The notes under the pieces were generated by a model. It was not told the DNA's origin, made no database searches, and saw only the letters and a list, made by a program, of their open reading frames with translations. A program made the position numbers and the translations under genes. From Hippasteria phrygiana (Eukaryota; Echinodermata; Asteroidea; Valvatida; Goniasteridae): a stretch of DNA of 64,000 nt. The stretch covers positions 1,674,001-1,738,000 of the forward strand of contig JAZGUH010000282.1 of the NCBI GenBank assembly GCA_037893225.1. Direction: 5' to 3'. Below are positions 15,401 to 29,700 of the stretch, piece by piece. Position 1 is the first letter of the stretch. Every line of letters starts with the position of its first letter.

Positions 15401-18400
15401 TCAAACCCTTAACTGTAACACTAATTTCAATATTCTTAACTCGCTTACTTTATTTTTCCATCAACTTCAGGAGAGATCAACATCTGGTTGCTGGCTGTCA
15501 AGACCTCGAGGCCACTCAAGATCATCATGGACAGAACTGGAATGGCCCAGTGAGATAGACAGCATGCAGGCTTAGATCAGCACAATAGACCTACACTGTT
15601 TAGTAGATGAGTAAGTCTAACAATCTCTCTACCTCTGACTCTCCTTCTCTCTTACTCTCACATTCTAACCCGATCACTAGCACTTGCACTGTAACACTTG
15701 CACTGTAACACTTGCACTGTAACACTTGCACTGTAACACTTGCACTGTAACACTTGCACTGTAACACTTGCACTGTAACACTTGCACTGTAACACTTGCA
15801 CTGTAACACTTGCACTGTAACACTTGCACTGTAACACTTGCACTGTAACACTTGCACTGTAACACTTGCACTGTAACACTTGCACTGTAACACTTGCACT
15901 GTAACACTTGCACTGTAACACTTGCACTGTAACACTTGCACTGTAACACTTGCACTGTAACACTTGCACTGTAACACTTGCACTGTAACACTTGCACTCA
16001 AACCCTTAACTCTAACACTTAACTCTAACACTTAACTCTAACACTTAACTCTAACACTTAACTCTAACACTTGCACTGTAACACTTAACTCTAACACTTG
16101 CACTGTAACACTTGCACTGTAACACTTGAACTCAAACCCTTAACTGTAACACTAATTTTAATATTCCTAACTCGCTTACTCTATTTTTCCATCAACTTCA
16201 GGAGAGATCAACTTCCGGCTCCTGGCTGTCAAGACCTCGAGGCCACCCAAGATCATCATGAACAGAACTGGAATAGCCTAGTGAGATAGACAGCTTGCAG
16301 GCTTAGATCAGCACAATACACCTATGCTGTTTAGTGGATGAGTAGGTCAAACACTCTCTCTACCTCTGACTCTCCTTCTCTCTTACTCTCACATTCTAAC
16401 CCGATCACTAGCACTTGCACTTGCACTTGCACTGTAACACTTGCACTGTAACACTTGCACTGTAACACTTGCACTGTAACACTTGCACTCGAACCTTAAC
16501 CCTAACACTTGAACTCAAACCCTTAACTCTAACACTAATTTCAATATTCTTAACTCGCTTACTCTATTTTTCCATCAACTTCAGGAGAGATCAACATCCG
16601 GCTCGTGGCTGTCAAGACCTCGAGGCCACTCAAGATCATCATGGACAGAACTGGAATGGCCTAGTGAGATAGACAGCATGCAGGCTTAGATCAGCACAAT
16701 AGACCTACGCTGTTTAGTAGATGAGTAAGTCCAACACTCTCTCTACCTCTCCTTCTCCCTTACTCTCACATTCTAACCCGATCACTAGCACTTGCACTGT
16801 AACACTTGCACTGTAACACTTGCACTGTAACACTTGCACTGTAACACTTGCACTGTAACACTTGCACTGTAACACTTGCACTGTAACACTTGCACTGTAA
16901 CACTTGCACTGTAACACTTGCACTGTAACACTTGCACTGTAACACTTGCACTGTAACACTTGCACTCGAACCTTAACCCTAACACTTGCACTGTAACACT
17001 TGAACTTGAACCTTAACCCTAACACTTGCACTGTAACACTTGAACTCGAGCATTAACCCTAACACTTGAACTTAAACCCTTAAATCTAACACTAATTTTA
17101 ATATTCTTAACTTGCTTACTCGATTTTTCCATCAACTTCAGGAGAGATAAACATCCGGCTCCTGGCTGTGAAGACCTCGAGGCCACCCAAGATCATCATG
17201 AACAGAACTGGAATGGCCTAGTGAGATAGACAGCATGCAGGCTTAGATCAGCACAATAGACCTATGCTGTTTAGTAGATGAGTAAGTCTAACACTCTCTC
17301 TACCTCTCCTTCTCCCTTACTCTCACATTCTAACCCGATCACTAGCACTTGCACTGTAACACTTGCACTGTAACCTTGCACTGTAACACTTGCACTGTAA
17401 CACTTGCACTGTAACACTTGCACTGTAACACTTGCACTGTAACACTTGCACTGTAACACTTGCACTCGAACCTTAACCCTAACACTTGAACTCGAACCCT
17501 TAACTCTAACACTAATTTCAATATTCTTAACTTGCTTACTCTATTTGTCCATCAACTTCAGGAGAGATCAACATCTGGCTCCTGGCTGTCAAGACCTCGA
17601 GGCCACTCAAGATCATCATGGACAGAACTGGAATGGCCTAGTGAGATAGACAGCATGCAGGCTTAGATCAGCACAATAGACCTACGCTGTTTAGTAGATG
17701 AGTAAGTCTAACACTCTCTCTACCTCTGACTCTCCTTCTCTCTTACTCTCACATTCTAACCCGATCACTAGCACTTGCACTTGCACTGTAACACTTGCAC
17801 TGTAACACTTGCACTGTAACACTTGCACTGTAACACTTGCACTGTAACACTTGCACTGTAACACTTGCACTCGAACCTTAACCCTAACACTTGAACTCAA
17901 ACCCTTAACTCTAACACTTGAACTCAAACCCTTAACTCTAACACTAATTTCAATATTCTTAACTCGCTTACTCTATTTTTCCATCAACTTCAGGAGAGAT
18001 CAACATCCGGCTCGTGGCTGTCAAGACCTCGAGGCCACTCAAGATCATCATGGACAGAACTGGAATGGCCTAGTGAGATAGACAGCATGCAGGCTTAGAT
18101 CAGCACAATAGACCTACGCTGTTTAGTAGATGAGTAAGTCTAACACTCTCTCTACCTCTCCTTCTCCCTTACTCTCACATTCTAACCCGATCACTAGCAC
18201 TTGCACTGTAACACTTGCACTGTAACACTTGCACTGTAACACTTGCACTGTAACACTTGCACTGTAACACTTGCACTGTAACACTTGCACTGTAACACTT
18301 GCACTGTAACACTTGCACTGTAACACTTGCACTGTAACACTTGCACTGTAACACTTGCACTGTAACACTTGCACTGTAACACTTGCACTGTAACACTTGC

Positions 18401-18600
18401 ACTGTAACACTTGCACTGTAACACTTGCACTCGAACCTTAACCCTAACACTTGAACTTAAACCCTTAACTCTAACACTAATTTTAATATTCTTAACTTGC
18501 TTACTCGATTTTTCCATCAACTTCAGGAGAGATAAACATCCGGCTCCTGGCTGTGAAGACCTCGAGGCCACCCAAGATCATCATGAACAGAACTGGAATG
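12431..18600. repeat. Composite satellite, type B block 1
   Basis: This is the same architecture in a different subfamily. The 14-mer here is mostly acacttgcactgta, and the cores lack the 'cttcgggagagatcaa' duplication of type A. Arrays end in longer variants such as actcgaaccttaaccctaac, which contain telomere-like CCCTAA units (tandem pair near 12,697). Cores start near 12857, 13302, 13738, 14217, 14812, 15429, 16160, 16547, 17100, 17520, 17953 and 18487. The A-to-B switch lies inside the core that starts at 12,289, whose 5' half is type A and 3' half type B. No gene is seen. Confidence 0.93.
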
Positions 18601-21600
18601 GCCTAGTGAGATAGAAAGCTTGCAGGCTTAGATCAGCACAATAGACCTACGCTGTTTAGTAGATGAGTAAGTCTAACACTCTCTCTACCTCTGACTCTCC
18701 TTGTCTCTTACTCTCACATTCTAACCCGATCACTTGCACTGTAACCCTTGCACTGTAACCCTTGCACTGTAACCCTTGCACTGTAACCCTTGCACTGTAA
18801 CCCTTGCACTGTAACCCTTGCACTGTAACCCTTGCACTGTAACCCTTGCACTGTAACCCTTGCACTGTAACCCTTGCACTGTAACCCTTGCACTGTAACC
18901 CTTGCACTGTAACCCTTGCACTGTAACCCTTGCACTGTAACCCTTGCACTGTAACCCTTGCACTGTAACCCTTGCACTCTAACCCTTGCACTCTAACCCT
19001 TGCACTCTAACCCTTGCACTCTAACCCTTGCACTCTAACCCTTGCACTCTAACCCTTGCACTCTAACCCTTGCACTCTAACCCTTGCACTCTAACCCTTG
19101 CACTCTAACCCTTGCACTCAAACCCTTGCACTCAAACCCTTGCACTCAAACCCTTGCACTCAAACCCTTGCACTCAAACCCTTGCACTCAAACCCTTGCA
19201 CTCAAACCCTTGCACTCAAACCCTTGCACTCAAACCCTTGCACTCAAACCCTTGCACTCTAACCCTTGCACTCTAACCCTTGCACTCTAACCCTTGCACT
19301 CTAACCCTTGCACTCTAACCCTTGCACTCTAACCCTTGCACTCTAACCCTTGCACTCTAACCCTTGCACTCTAACCCTTGCACTCTAACCCTTGCACTCT
19401 AACCCTTGCACTCTAACCCTTGCACTCTAACCCTTGCACTCTAACCCTTGCACTCTAACCCTTGCACTCTAACCCTTGCACTCTAACCCTTGCACTCTAA
19501 CCCTTGCACTCTAACCCTTGCACTCTAACATTCCTAACTCGCTTACTATATTTTTCCATCAACTTCAGGAGAGATCAACTTCGGGAGAGATCAACATCCG
19601 GCTCCTGGCTGTCAAGACCTCGAGGCCACCCAAGATCATCATGAACAGAACTGGAATGGCCTAGTGAGATAGACAGCCAGCATGCAGGCTTAGATCAGCA
19701 CAATAGACCAACGCTGTTTAGTAGATGAGTAGGTCAAACACTCTCTCTACCTCTGACTCTCCTTCTCTCTTACTCTCACATTCTAACCTGAACCCTTGAA
19801 CTCTAACCCTTGAACTCTAACCCTTGAACTCTAACCCTTGAACTCTAACCCTTGAACTCTAACCCTTGAACTCTAACCCTGAACTCTAACATTCCTAACT
19901 CGCTTACTATATTTTTCAATCAACTTCAGGAGAGATCAACTTCGGGAGAGATCAACATCCGGCTCCTGGCTGTCAAGACCTCGAGGCCACCCAAGATCAT
20001 CATGGACAGAACTGGAATGGCCTAGTGAGATAGAAAGCTTGCAGGCTTAGATCAGCACAATAGACCTACGCTGTTTAGTAGATGAGTAAGTCTAACACTC
20101 TCTCTACCTCTGACTCTCCTTGTCTCTTACTCTCACATTCTAACCCGATCACTTGCACTGTAACCCTTGCACTGTAACCCTTGCACTGTAACCCTTGCAC
20201 TGTAACCCTTGCACTGTAACCCTTGCACTGTAACCCTTGCACTGTAACCCTTGCACTGTAACCCTTGCACTGTAACCCTTGCACTGTAACCCTTGCACTG
20301 TAACCCTTGCACTGTAACCCTTGCACTGTAACCCTTGCACTCTAACCCTTGCACTCTAACCCTTGCACTCTAACCCTTGCACTCTAACCCTTGCACTCTA
20401 ACCCTTGCACTCTAACCCTTGCACTCTAACCCTTGCACTCTAACCCTTGCACTCTAACCCTTGCACTCTAACCCTTGCACTCTAACCCTTGCACTCAAAC
20501 CCTTGCACTCAAACCCTTGCACTCTAACCCTTGCACTCTAACCCTTGCCCTCTAACCCTTGCCCTCTAACCCTTGCACTCTAACCCTTGCACTCTAACCC
20601 TTGCACTCTAACCCTTGCACTCTAACCCTTGCACTCTAACCCTTGCACTCTAACCCTTGCACTCTAACCCTTGCACTCTAACCCTTGCACTCTAACCCTT
20701 GCACTCTAACCCTTGCACTCTAACCCTTGCACTCTAACCCTTGCACTCTAACCCTTGCACTCTAACCCTTGCACTCTAACATTCCTAACTCGCTTACTAT
20801 ATTTTTCCATCAACTTCAGGAGAGATCAACTTCGGGAGAGATCAACATCCGGCTCCTGGCTGTCAAGACCTCGAGGCCACCCAAGATCATCATGAACAGA
20901 ACTGGAATGGCCTAGTGAGATAGACAGCCAGCATGCAGGCTTAGATCAGCACAATAGACCAACGCTGTTTAGTAGATGAGTAGGTCAAACACTCTCTCTA
21001 CCTCTGACTCTCCTTCTCTCTTACTCTCACATTCTAACCTGAACCCTTGAACTCTAACCCTTGAACTCTAACCCTTGAACTCTAACCCTTGAACTCTAAC
21101 CCTTGAACTCTAACCCTTGAACTCTAACCCTTGAACTCTAACCCTTGAACTCTAACCCTTGAACTCTAACATTCCTAACTCGCTTACTATATTTTTCAAT
21201 CAACTTCAGGAGAGATCAACTTCGGGAGAGATCAACATCCGGCTCCTGGCTGTCAAGACCTCGAGGCCACCCAAGATCATCATGGACAGAACTGGAATGG
21301 CCTAGTGAGATAGAAAGCTTGCAGGCTTAGATCAGCACAATAGACCTACGCTGTTTAGTAGATGAGTAAGTCTAACACTCTCTCTACCTCTGACTCTCCT
21401 TGTCTCTTACTCTCACATTCTAACCCGATCACTTGCACTGTAACCCTTGCACTGTAACCCTTGCACTGTAACCCTTGCACTGTAACCCTTGCACTGTAAC
21501 CCTTGCACTGTAACCCTTGCACTGTAACCCTTGCACTGTAACCCTTGCACTGTAACCCTTGCACTGTAACCCTTGCACTGTAACCCTTGCACTCTAACCC

Positions 21601-23730
21601 TTGCACTGTAACCCTTGCACTGTAACCCTTGCACTGTAACCCTTGCACTGTAACCCTTGCACTCTAACCCTTGCACTCTAACCCTTGCACTCTAACCCTT
21701 GCACTCTAACCCTTGCACTCTAACCCTTGCACTCTAACCCTTGCACTCTAACCCTTGCACTCTAACCCTTGCACTCTAACCCTTGCACTCTAACCCTTGC
21801 ACTCTAACCCTTGCACTCTAACCCTTGCACTCTAACCCTTGCACTCTAACCCTTGCACTCTAACCCTTGCACTCTAACCCTTGCACTCTAACCCTTGCAC
21901 TCTAACTCTTGCACTCTAACCCTTGCACTCTAACATTCCTAACTCGCTTACTATATTTTTCCATCAACTTCAGGAGAGATCAACTTCGGGAGAGATCAAC
22001 ATCCGGCTCCTGGCTGTCAAGACCTCGAGGCCACCCAAGATCATCATGAACAGAACTGGAATGGCCTAGTGAGATAGACAGCCAGCATGCAGGCTTAGAT
22101 CAGCACAATAGACCAACGCTGTTTAGTAGATGAGTAGGTCAAACACTCTCTCTACCTCTGACTCTCCTTCTCTCTTACTCTCACATTCTAACCTGAACCC
22201 TTGAACTCTAACCCTTGAACTCTAACCCTTGAACTCTAACCCTTGAACTCTAACCCTTGAACTCTAACCCTTGAACTCTAACCCTTGAACTCTAACCCTG
22301 AACTCTAACCCTGAACTCTAACATTCCTAACTCGCTTACTATATTTTTCAATCAACTTCAGGAGAGATCAACTTCGGGAGAGATCAACATCCGGCTCCTG
22401 GCTGTCAAGACCTCGAGGCCACCCAAGATCATCATGGACAGAACTGGAATGGCCTAGTGAGATAGAAAGCTTGCAGGCTTAGATCAGCACAATAGACCTA
22501 CGCTGTTTAGTAGATGAGTAAGTCTAACACTCTCTCTACCTCTGACTCTCCTTGTCTCTTACTCTCACATTCTAACCCGATCACTTGCACTGTAACACTT
22601 GCACTGTAACACTTGCACTGTAACACTTGCACTGTAACACTTGCACTGTAACACTTGCACTGTAACACTTGCACTGTAACACTTGCACTGTAACACTTGC
22701 ACTGTAACCCTTGCACTGTAACCCTTGCACTGTAACCCTTGCACTGTAACCCTTGCACTGTAACCCTTGCACTGTAACCCTTGCACTGTAACCCTTGCAC
22801 TGTAACCCTTGCACTGTAACCCTTGCACTGTAACCCTTGCACTGTAACCCTTGCACTGTAACCCTTGCACTGTAACCCTTGCACTGTAACCCTTGCACTG
22901 TAACCCTTGCACTCTAACCCTTGCACTCTAACCCTTGCACTCTAACCCTTGCACTCTAACCCTTGCACTCTAACCCTTGCACTCTAACCCTTGCACTCTA
23001 ACCCTTGCACTCTAACCCTTGCACTCTAACCCTTGCACTCTAACCCTTGCACTCTAACCCTTGCACTCTAACCCTTGCACTCTAACCCTTGCACTCTAAC
23101 TCTTGCACTCTAACCCTTGCACTCTAACCCTTGCACTCTAACCCTTGCACTCTAACCCTTGCACTCTAACCCTTGCACTCTAACCCTTGCACTCTAACAT
23201 TCCTAACTCGCTTACTATATTTTTCCATCAACTTCAGGAGAGATCAACTTCGGGAGAGATCAACATCCGGCTCCTGGCTGTCAAGACCTCGAGGCCACCC
23301 AAGATCATCATGAACAGAACTGGAATGGCCTAGTGAGATAGACAGCCAGCATGCAGGCTTAGATCAGCACAATAGACCAACGCTGTTTAGTAGATGAGTA
23401 GGTCAAACACTCTCTCTACCTCTGACTCTCCTTCTCTCTTACTCTCACATTCTAACCTGAACCCTTGAACTCTAACCCTTGAACTCTAACCCTTGAACTC
23501 TAACCCTTGAACTCTAACCCTTGAACTCTAACCCTTGAACTCTAACCCTTGAACTCTAACCCTGAACTCTAACCCTGAACTCTAACATTCCTAACTCGCT
23601 TACTATATTTTTCAATCAACTTCAGGAGAGATCAACTTCGGGAGAGATCAACATCCGGCTCCTGGCTGTCAAGACCTCGAGGCCACCCAAGATCATCATG
23701 GACAGAACTGGAATGGCCTAGTGAGATAGA
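18601..23730. repeat. Composite satellite, type A block 2
   Basis: Type A cores and 14-mers resume within the core starting at 18,487, where the 3' half switches to gaaagcttgcagg and ccttgtctc. A run of cactcaaaccc units at about 19,118-19,260 matches the run at about 11,797-11,935, including flanking array lengths. This marks the two A blocks as copies. Cores start near 19528, 19889, 20779, 21170, 21932, 22320, 23197 and 23584. No gene is seen. Confidence 0.93.
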
Positions 23731-26700
23731 CAGCTTGCAGGCTTAGATCAGCACAATACACCTATGCTGTTTAGTGGATGAGTAGGTCAAACACTCTCTC
23801 TACCTCTGACTCTCCTTCTCTCTTACTCTCACATTCTAACCCGATCACTAGCACTTGCACTTGCACTTGCACTGTAACACTTGCACCGTAACACTTGCAC
23901 TGTAACACTTGCACTGTAACACTTGCACTGTAACACTTGCACTCGAACCTTAACCCTAACACTTGAACTCGAACCTTAACCCTAACACTTGAACTCGAAC
24001 CTTAACACTAACACTTAAACTCAAACCCTTAACTCTAACACTAATTTCAATATTCTTAACTTGCTTACTCTATTTGTCCATCAACTTCAGGAGAGATCAA
24101 CATCTGGCTCCTGGCTGTCAAGACCTCGAGGCCACTCAAGATCATCATGGACAGAACTGGAATGGCCTAGTGAGATAGACAGCATGCAGGCTTAGATCAG
24201 CACAATAGACCTATGCTGTTTAGTAGATGAGTAAGTCTAACACTCTCTCTACCTCTCCTTCTCCCTTACCTTCACATTCTAACCCGATCACTAGCACTTG
24301 CACTGTAACACTTGCACTTTAACACTTGCACTGTAACACTTGCACTGTAACACTTGCACTGTAACACTTGCACTGTAACACTTGCACTGTAACACTTGCA
24401 CTGTAACACTTGCACTGTAACACTTGCACTGTAACACTTGCACTGTAACACTTGCACTGTAACACTTGCACTGTAACACTTGCACTGTAACACTTGCACT
24501 CGAACCTTAACCCTAATATTCTTAACTCGCTTACTCTATTTTTCCATCAACTTCAGGAGAGATCAACATCCGGCTCCTGGCTGACAAGACCTCGAGGCCA
24601 CCCAAGATCATCATGAACAGAACTGGAATGGCCTAGTGAGATAGACAGCATGCAGGCTTAGATAAGCACAATAGACCTATGCTGTTTAGTAGATGAGTAA
24701 GTCTAACACTTTCTCTACCTCTGACTCTCCTTCTCTCTTACTCTCACATTCTAACCCGATCACTTGCACTGTAACACTTGCACTGTAACACTTGCACTGT
24801 AACACTTGCACTGTAACACTTGCACTGTAACACTTGCACTGTAACACTTGCACTGTAACACTTGCACTGTAACACTTGCACTGTAACACTTACACTGTAA
24901 CACTTGCACTGTAACACTTGCACTCGAACCTTAACCCTAACACTTGAACTCGAACCCTTAACTCTAACACTAATTTCAATATTCTTAACTTGCTTACTCT
25001 ATTTGTCCATCAACTTCAGGAGAGATCAACATCTGGCTCCTGGCTGTCAAGACCTCGAGGCCACTCAAGATCATCATGGACAGAACTGGAATGGCCTAGT
25101 GAGATAGACAGCATGCAGGCTTAGATCAGCACAATAGACCTACGCTGTTTAGTAGATGAGTAAGTCTAACACTCTCTCTACCTCTGACTCTCCTTCTCTC
25201 TTACTCTCACATTCTAACCCGATCACTAGCACTTGCACTGTAACACTTGCACTGTAACACTTGCACTGTAACACTTGCACTGTAACACTTGCACTGTAAC
25301 ACTTGCACTGTAACACTTGCACTGTAACACTTGCACTGTAACACTTGCACTGTAACACTTGCACTGTAACACTTGCACTGTAACACTTGCACTCGAACCT
25401 TAACCCTAACACTTGCACTGTAACACTTGAACTCAAACCCTTAACTCTAACACTTGCACTGTAACACTTGAACTCAAACCCTTAACTCTAACACTTGCAC
25501 TGTAACACTTGAACTCAAACCCTTAACTGTAACACTAATTTTAATATTCCTAACTCGCTTACTCTATTTTTCCATCAACTTCAGGAGAGATCAACTTCCG
25601 GCTCCTGGCTGTCAAGACCTCGAGGCCACCCAAGATCATCATGAACAGAACTGGAATGGCCTAGTGAGATAGACAGCATGCAGGCTTAGATCAGCACAAT
25701 AGACCTATGCTGTTTAGTAGATGAGTAAGTCTAACACTCTCTCTACCTCTGACTCTCCTTCTCTCTTACTCTCACATTCTAACCCGATCACTTGCACTGT
25801 AACACTTGCACTGTAACACTTGCACTGTAACACTTGCACTGTAACACTTGCACTGTAACACTTGCACTGTAACACTTGCACTGTAACACTTGCACTGTAA
25901 CACTTGCACTGTAACACTTGCACTGTAACACTTGCACTGTAACACTTGCACTCGAACCTTAACCCTAACACTTGAACTCGAACCTTAACCCTAACACTTG
26001 AACTCGAACCTTAACCCTAACACTTGAACTCGAACCTTAACCCTAACACTTGAACTCAAACCTTAACCCTAACACTTGAACTCAAACCCTTAACCCTAAC
26101 ACTTGAACTCAAACCCTTAACTGTAACACTAATTTCAATATTCTTAACTCGCTTACTTTATTTTTCCATCAACTTCAGGAGAGATCAACATCTGGTTGCT
26201 GGCTGTCAAGACCTCGAGGCCACTCAAGATCATCATGGACAGAACTGGAATGGCCCACTGAGATAGACAGCATGCAGGCTTAGATCAGCACAATAGACCT
26301 ACACTGTTTAGTAGATGAGTAAGTCTAACAATCTCTCTACCTCTGACTCTCCTTCTCTCTTACTCTCACATTCTAACCCGATCACTAGCACTTGCACTGT
26401 AACACTTGCACTGTAACACTTGCACTGTAACACTTGCACTGTAACACTTGCACTGTAACACTTGCACTGTAACACTTGCACTGTAACACTTGCACTGTAA
26501 CACTTGCACTGTAACACTTGCACTGTAACACTTGCACTGTAACACTTGCACTGTAACACTTGCACTGTAACACTTGCACTGTAACACTTGCACTGTAACA
26601 CTTGCACTGTAACACTTGCACTGTAACACTTGCACTGTAACACTTGCACTGTAACACTTGCACTCAAACCCTTAACTCAAACCCTTAACTCTAACACTTA

Positions 26701-29700
26701 ACTCTAACACTTAACTCTAACACTTAACTCTAACACTTGCACTGTAACACTTGCACTGTAAGACTTGAACTCAAACCCTTTACTGTAACACTAATTTTAA
26801 TATTCCTAACTCGCTTACTCTATTTTTCCATCAACTTCAGGAGAGATCAACTTCCGGCTCCTGGCTGTCAAGACCTCGAGGCCACCCAAGATCATCATGA
26901 ACAGAACTGGAATAGCCTAGTGAGATAGACAGCTTGCAGGCTTAGATCAGCACAATACACCTATGCTGTTTAGTGGATGAGTAGGTCAAACACTCTCTCT
27001 ACCTCTGACTCTCCTTCTCTCTTACTCTCACATTCTAACCCGATCACTAGCACTTGCACTTGCACTTGCACTGTAACACTTGCACTGTAACACTTGCACT
27101 GTAACACTTGCACTGTAACACTTGCACTGTAACACTTGCACTGTAACACTTGCACTCGAACCTTAACCCTAACACTTGAACTCAAACCCTTAACTCTAAC
27201 ACTAATTTCAATATTCTTAACTCGCTTACTCTATTTTTCCATCAACTTCAGGAGAGATCAACATCCGGCTCGTGGCTGTCAAGACCTCGAGGCCACACAA
27301 GATCATCATGGACAGAACTGGAATGGCCTAGTGAGATAGACAGCATGCAGGCTTAGATCAGCACAATAGACCTACGCTGTTTAGTAGATGAGTAAGTCCA
27401 ACACTCTCTCTACCTCTCCTTCTCCCTTACTCTCACATTCTAACCCGATCACTAGCACTTGCACTGTAACACTTGCACTGTAACACTTGCACTGTAACAC
27501 TTGCACTGTAACACTTGCACTGTAACACTTGCACTGTAACACTTGCACTGTAACACTTGCACTGTAACACTTGCACTGTAACACTTGCACTGTAACACTT
27601 GCACTGTAACACTTGCACTGTAACACTTGCACTCGAACCTTAACCCTAACACTTGCACTCGAACCTTAACCCTAACACTTGCACTGTAACACTTGAACTT
27701 GAACCTTAACCCTAACACTTGCACTGTAACACTTGAACTCGAGCATTAACCCTAACACTTGAACTTAAACCCTTAAATCTAACACTAATTTTAATATTCT
27801 TAACTTGCTTACTCGATTTTTCCATCAACTTCAGGAGAGATAAACATCCGGCTCCTGGCTGTGAAGACCTCGAGGCCACCCAAGATCATCATGAACAGAA
27901 CTGGAATGGCCTAGTGAGATAGACAGCATGCAGGCTTAGATCAGCACAATAGACCTATGCTGTTTAGTAGATGAGTAAGTCTAACACTCTCTCTACCTCT
28001 CCTTCTCCCTTACTCTCACATTCTAACCCGATCACTAGCACTTGCACTGTAACACTTGCACTGTAACCTTGCACTGTAACACTTGCACTGTAACACTTGC
28101 ACTGTAACACTTGCACTGTAACACTTGCACTGTAACACTTGCACTGTAACACTTGCACTCGAACCTTAACCCTAACACTTGAACTCGAACCCTTAACTCT
28201 AACACTAATTTCAATATTCTTAACTTGCTTACTCTATTTGTCCATCAACTTCAGGAGAGATCAACATCTGGCTCCTGGCTGTCAAGACCTCGAGGCCACT
28301 CAAGATCATCATGGACAGAACTGGAATGGCCTAGTGAGATAGACAGCATGCAGGCTTAGATCAGCACAATAGACCTACGCTGTTTAGTAGATGAGTAAGT
28401 CTAACACTCTCTCTACCTCTGACTCTCCTTCTCTCTTACTCTCACATTCTAACCCGATCACTAGCACTTGCACTTGCACTGTAACACTTGCACTGTAACA
28501 CTTGCACTGTAACACTTGCACTGTAACACTTGCACTGTAACACTTGCACTGTAACACTTGCACTCGAACCTTAACCCTAACACTTGAACTCAAACCCTTA
28601 ACTCTAACACTTGAACTCAAACCCTTAACTCTAACACTAATTTCAATATTCTTAACTCGCTTACTCTATTTTTCCATCAACTTCAGGAGAGATCAACATC
28701 CGGCTCGTGGCTGTCAAGACCTCGAGGCCACTCAAGATCATCATGGACAGAACTGGAATGGCCTAGTGAGATAGACAGCATGCAGGCTTAGATCAGCACA
28801 ATAGACCTACGCTGTTTAGTAGATGAGTAAGTCTAACACTCTCTCTACCTCTCCTTCTCCCTTACTCTCACATTCTAACCCGATCACTAGCACTTGCACT
28901 GTAACACTTGCACTGTAACACTTGCACTGTAACACTTGCACTGTAACACTTGCACTGTAACACTTGCACTGTAACACTTGCACTGTAACACTTGCACTGT
29001 AACACTTGCACTGTAACACTTGCACTGTAACACTTGCACTGTAACACTTGCACTGTAACACTTGCACTCGAACCTTAACCCTAACACTTGAACTTAAACC
29101 CTTAACTCTAACACTAATTTTAATATTCTTAACTTGCTTACTCGATTTTTCCATCAACTTCAGGAGAGATAAACATCCGGCTCCTGGCTGTGAAGACCTC
29201 GAGGCCACCCAAGATCATCATGAACAGAACTGGAATGGCCTAGTGAGATAGACAGCATGCAGGCTTAGACCAGCACAATAGACCTATGCTGTTTAGTAGA
29301 TGAGTAAGTCTAACACTCTCTCTACCTCTCCTTCTCCCTTACTCTCACATTCTAACCCGATCACTAGCACTTGCACTGTAACACTTGCACTGTAACACTT
29401 GCACTGTAACACTTGCACTGTAACACTTGCACTGTAACACTTGCACTGTAACACTTGCACTGTAACACTTGCACTGTAACACTTGCACTGTAACACTTGC
29501 ACTGTAACACTTGCACTCGAACCTTAAACCTAACACTTGCACTGTAACACTTGAACTCGAGCCTTAACCCTAACACTTGCACTGTAACACTTGAACTCGA
29601 GCATTAACCCTAACACTTGAACTTAAACCCTTAACTCTAACACTAATTTTAATGTTCTTAACTTGCTTACTCGATTTTTCCATCAACTTCAGGAGAGATA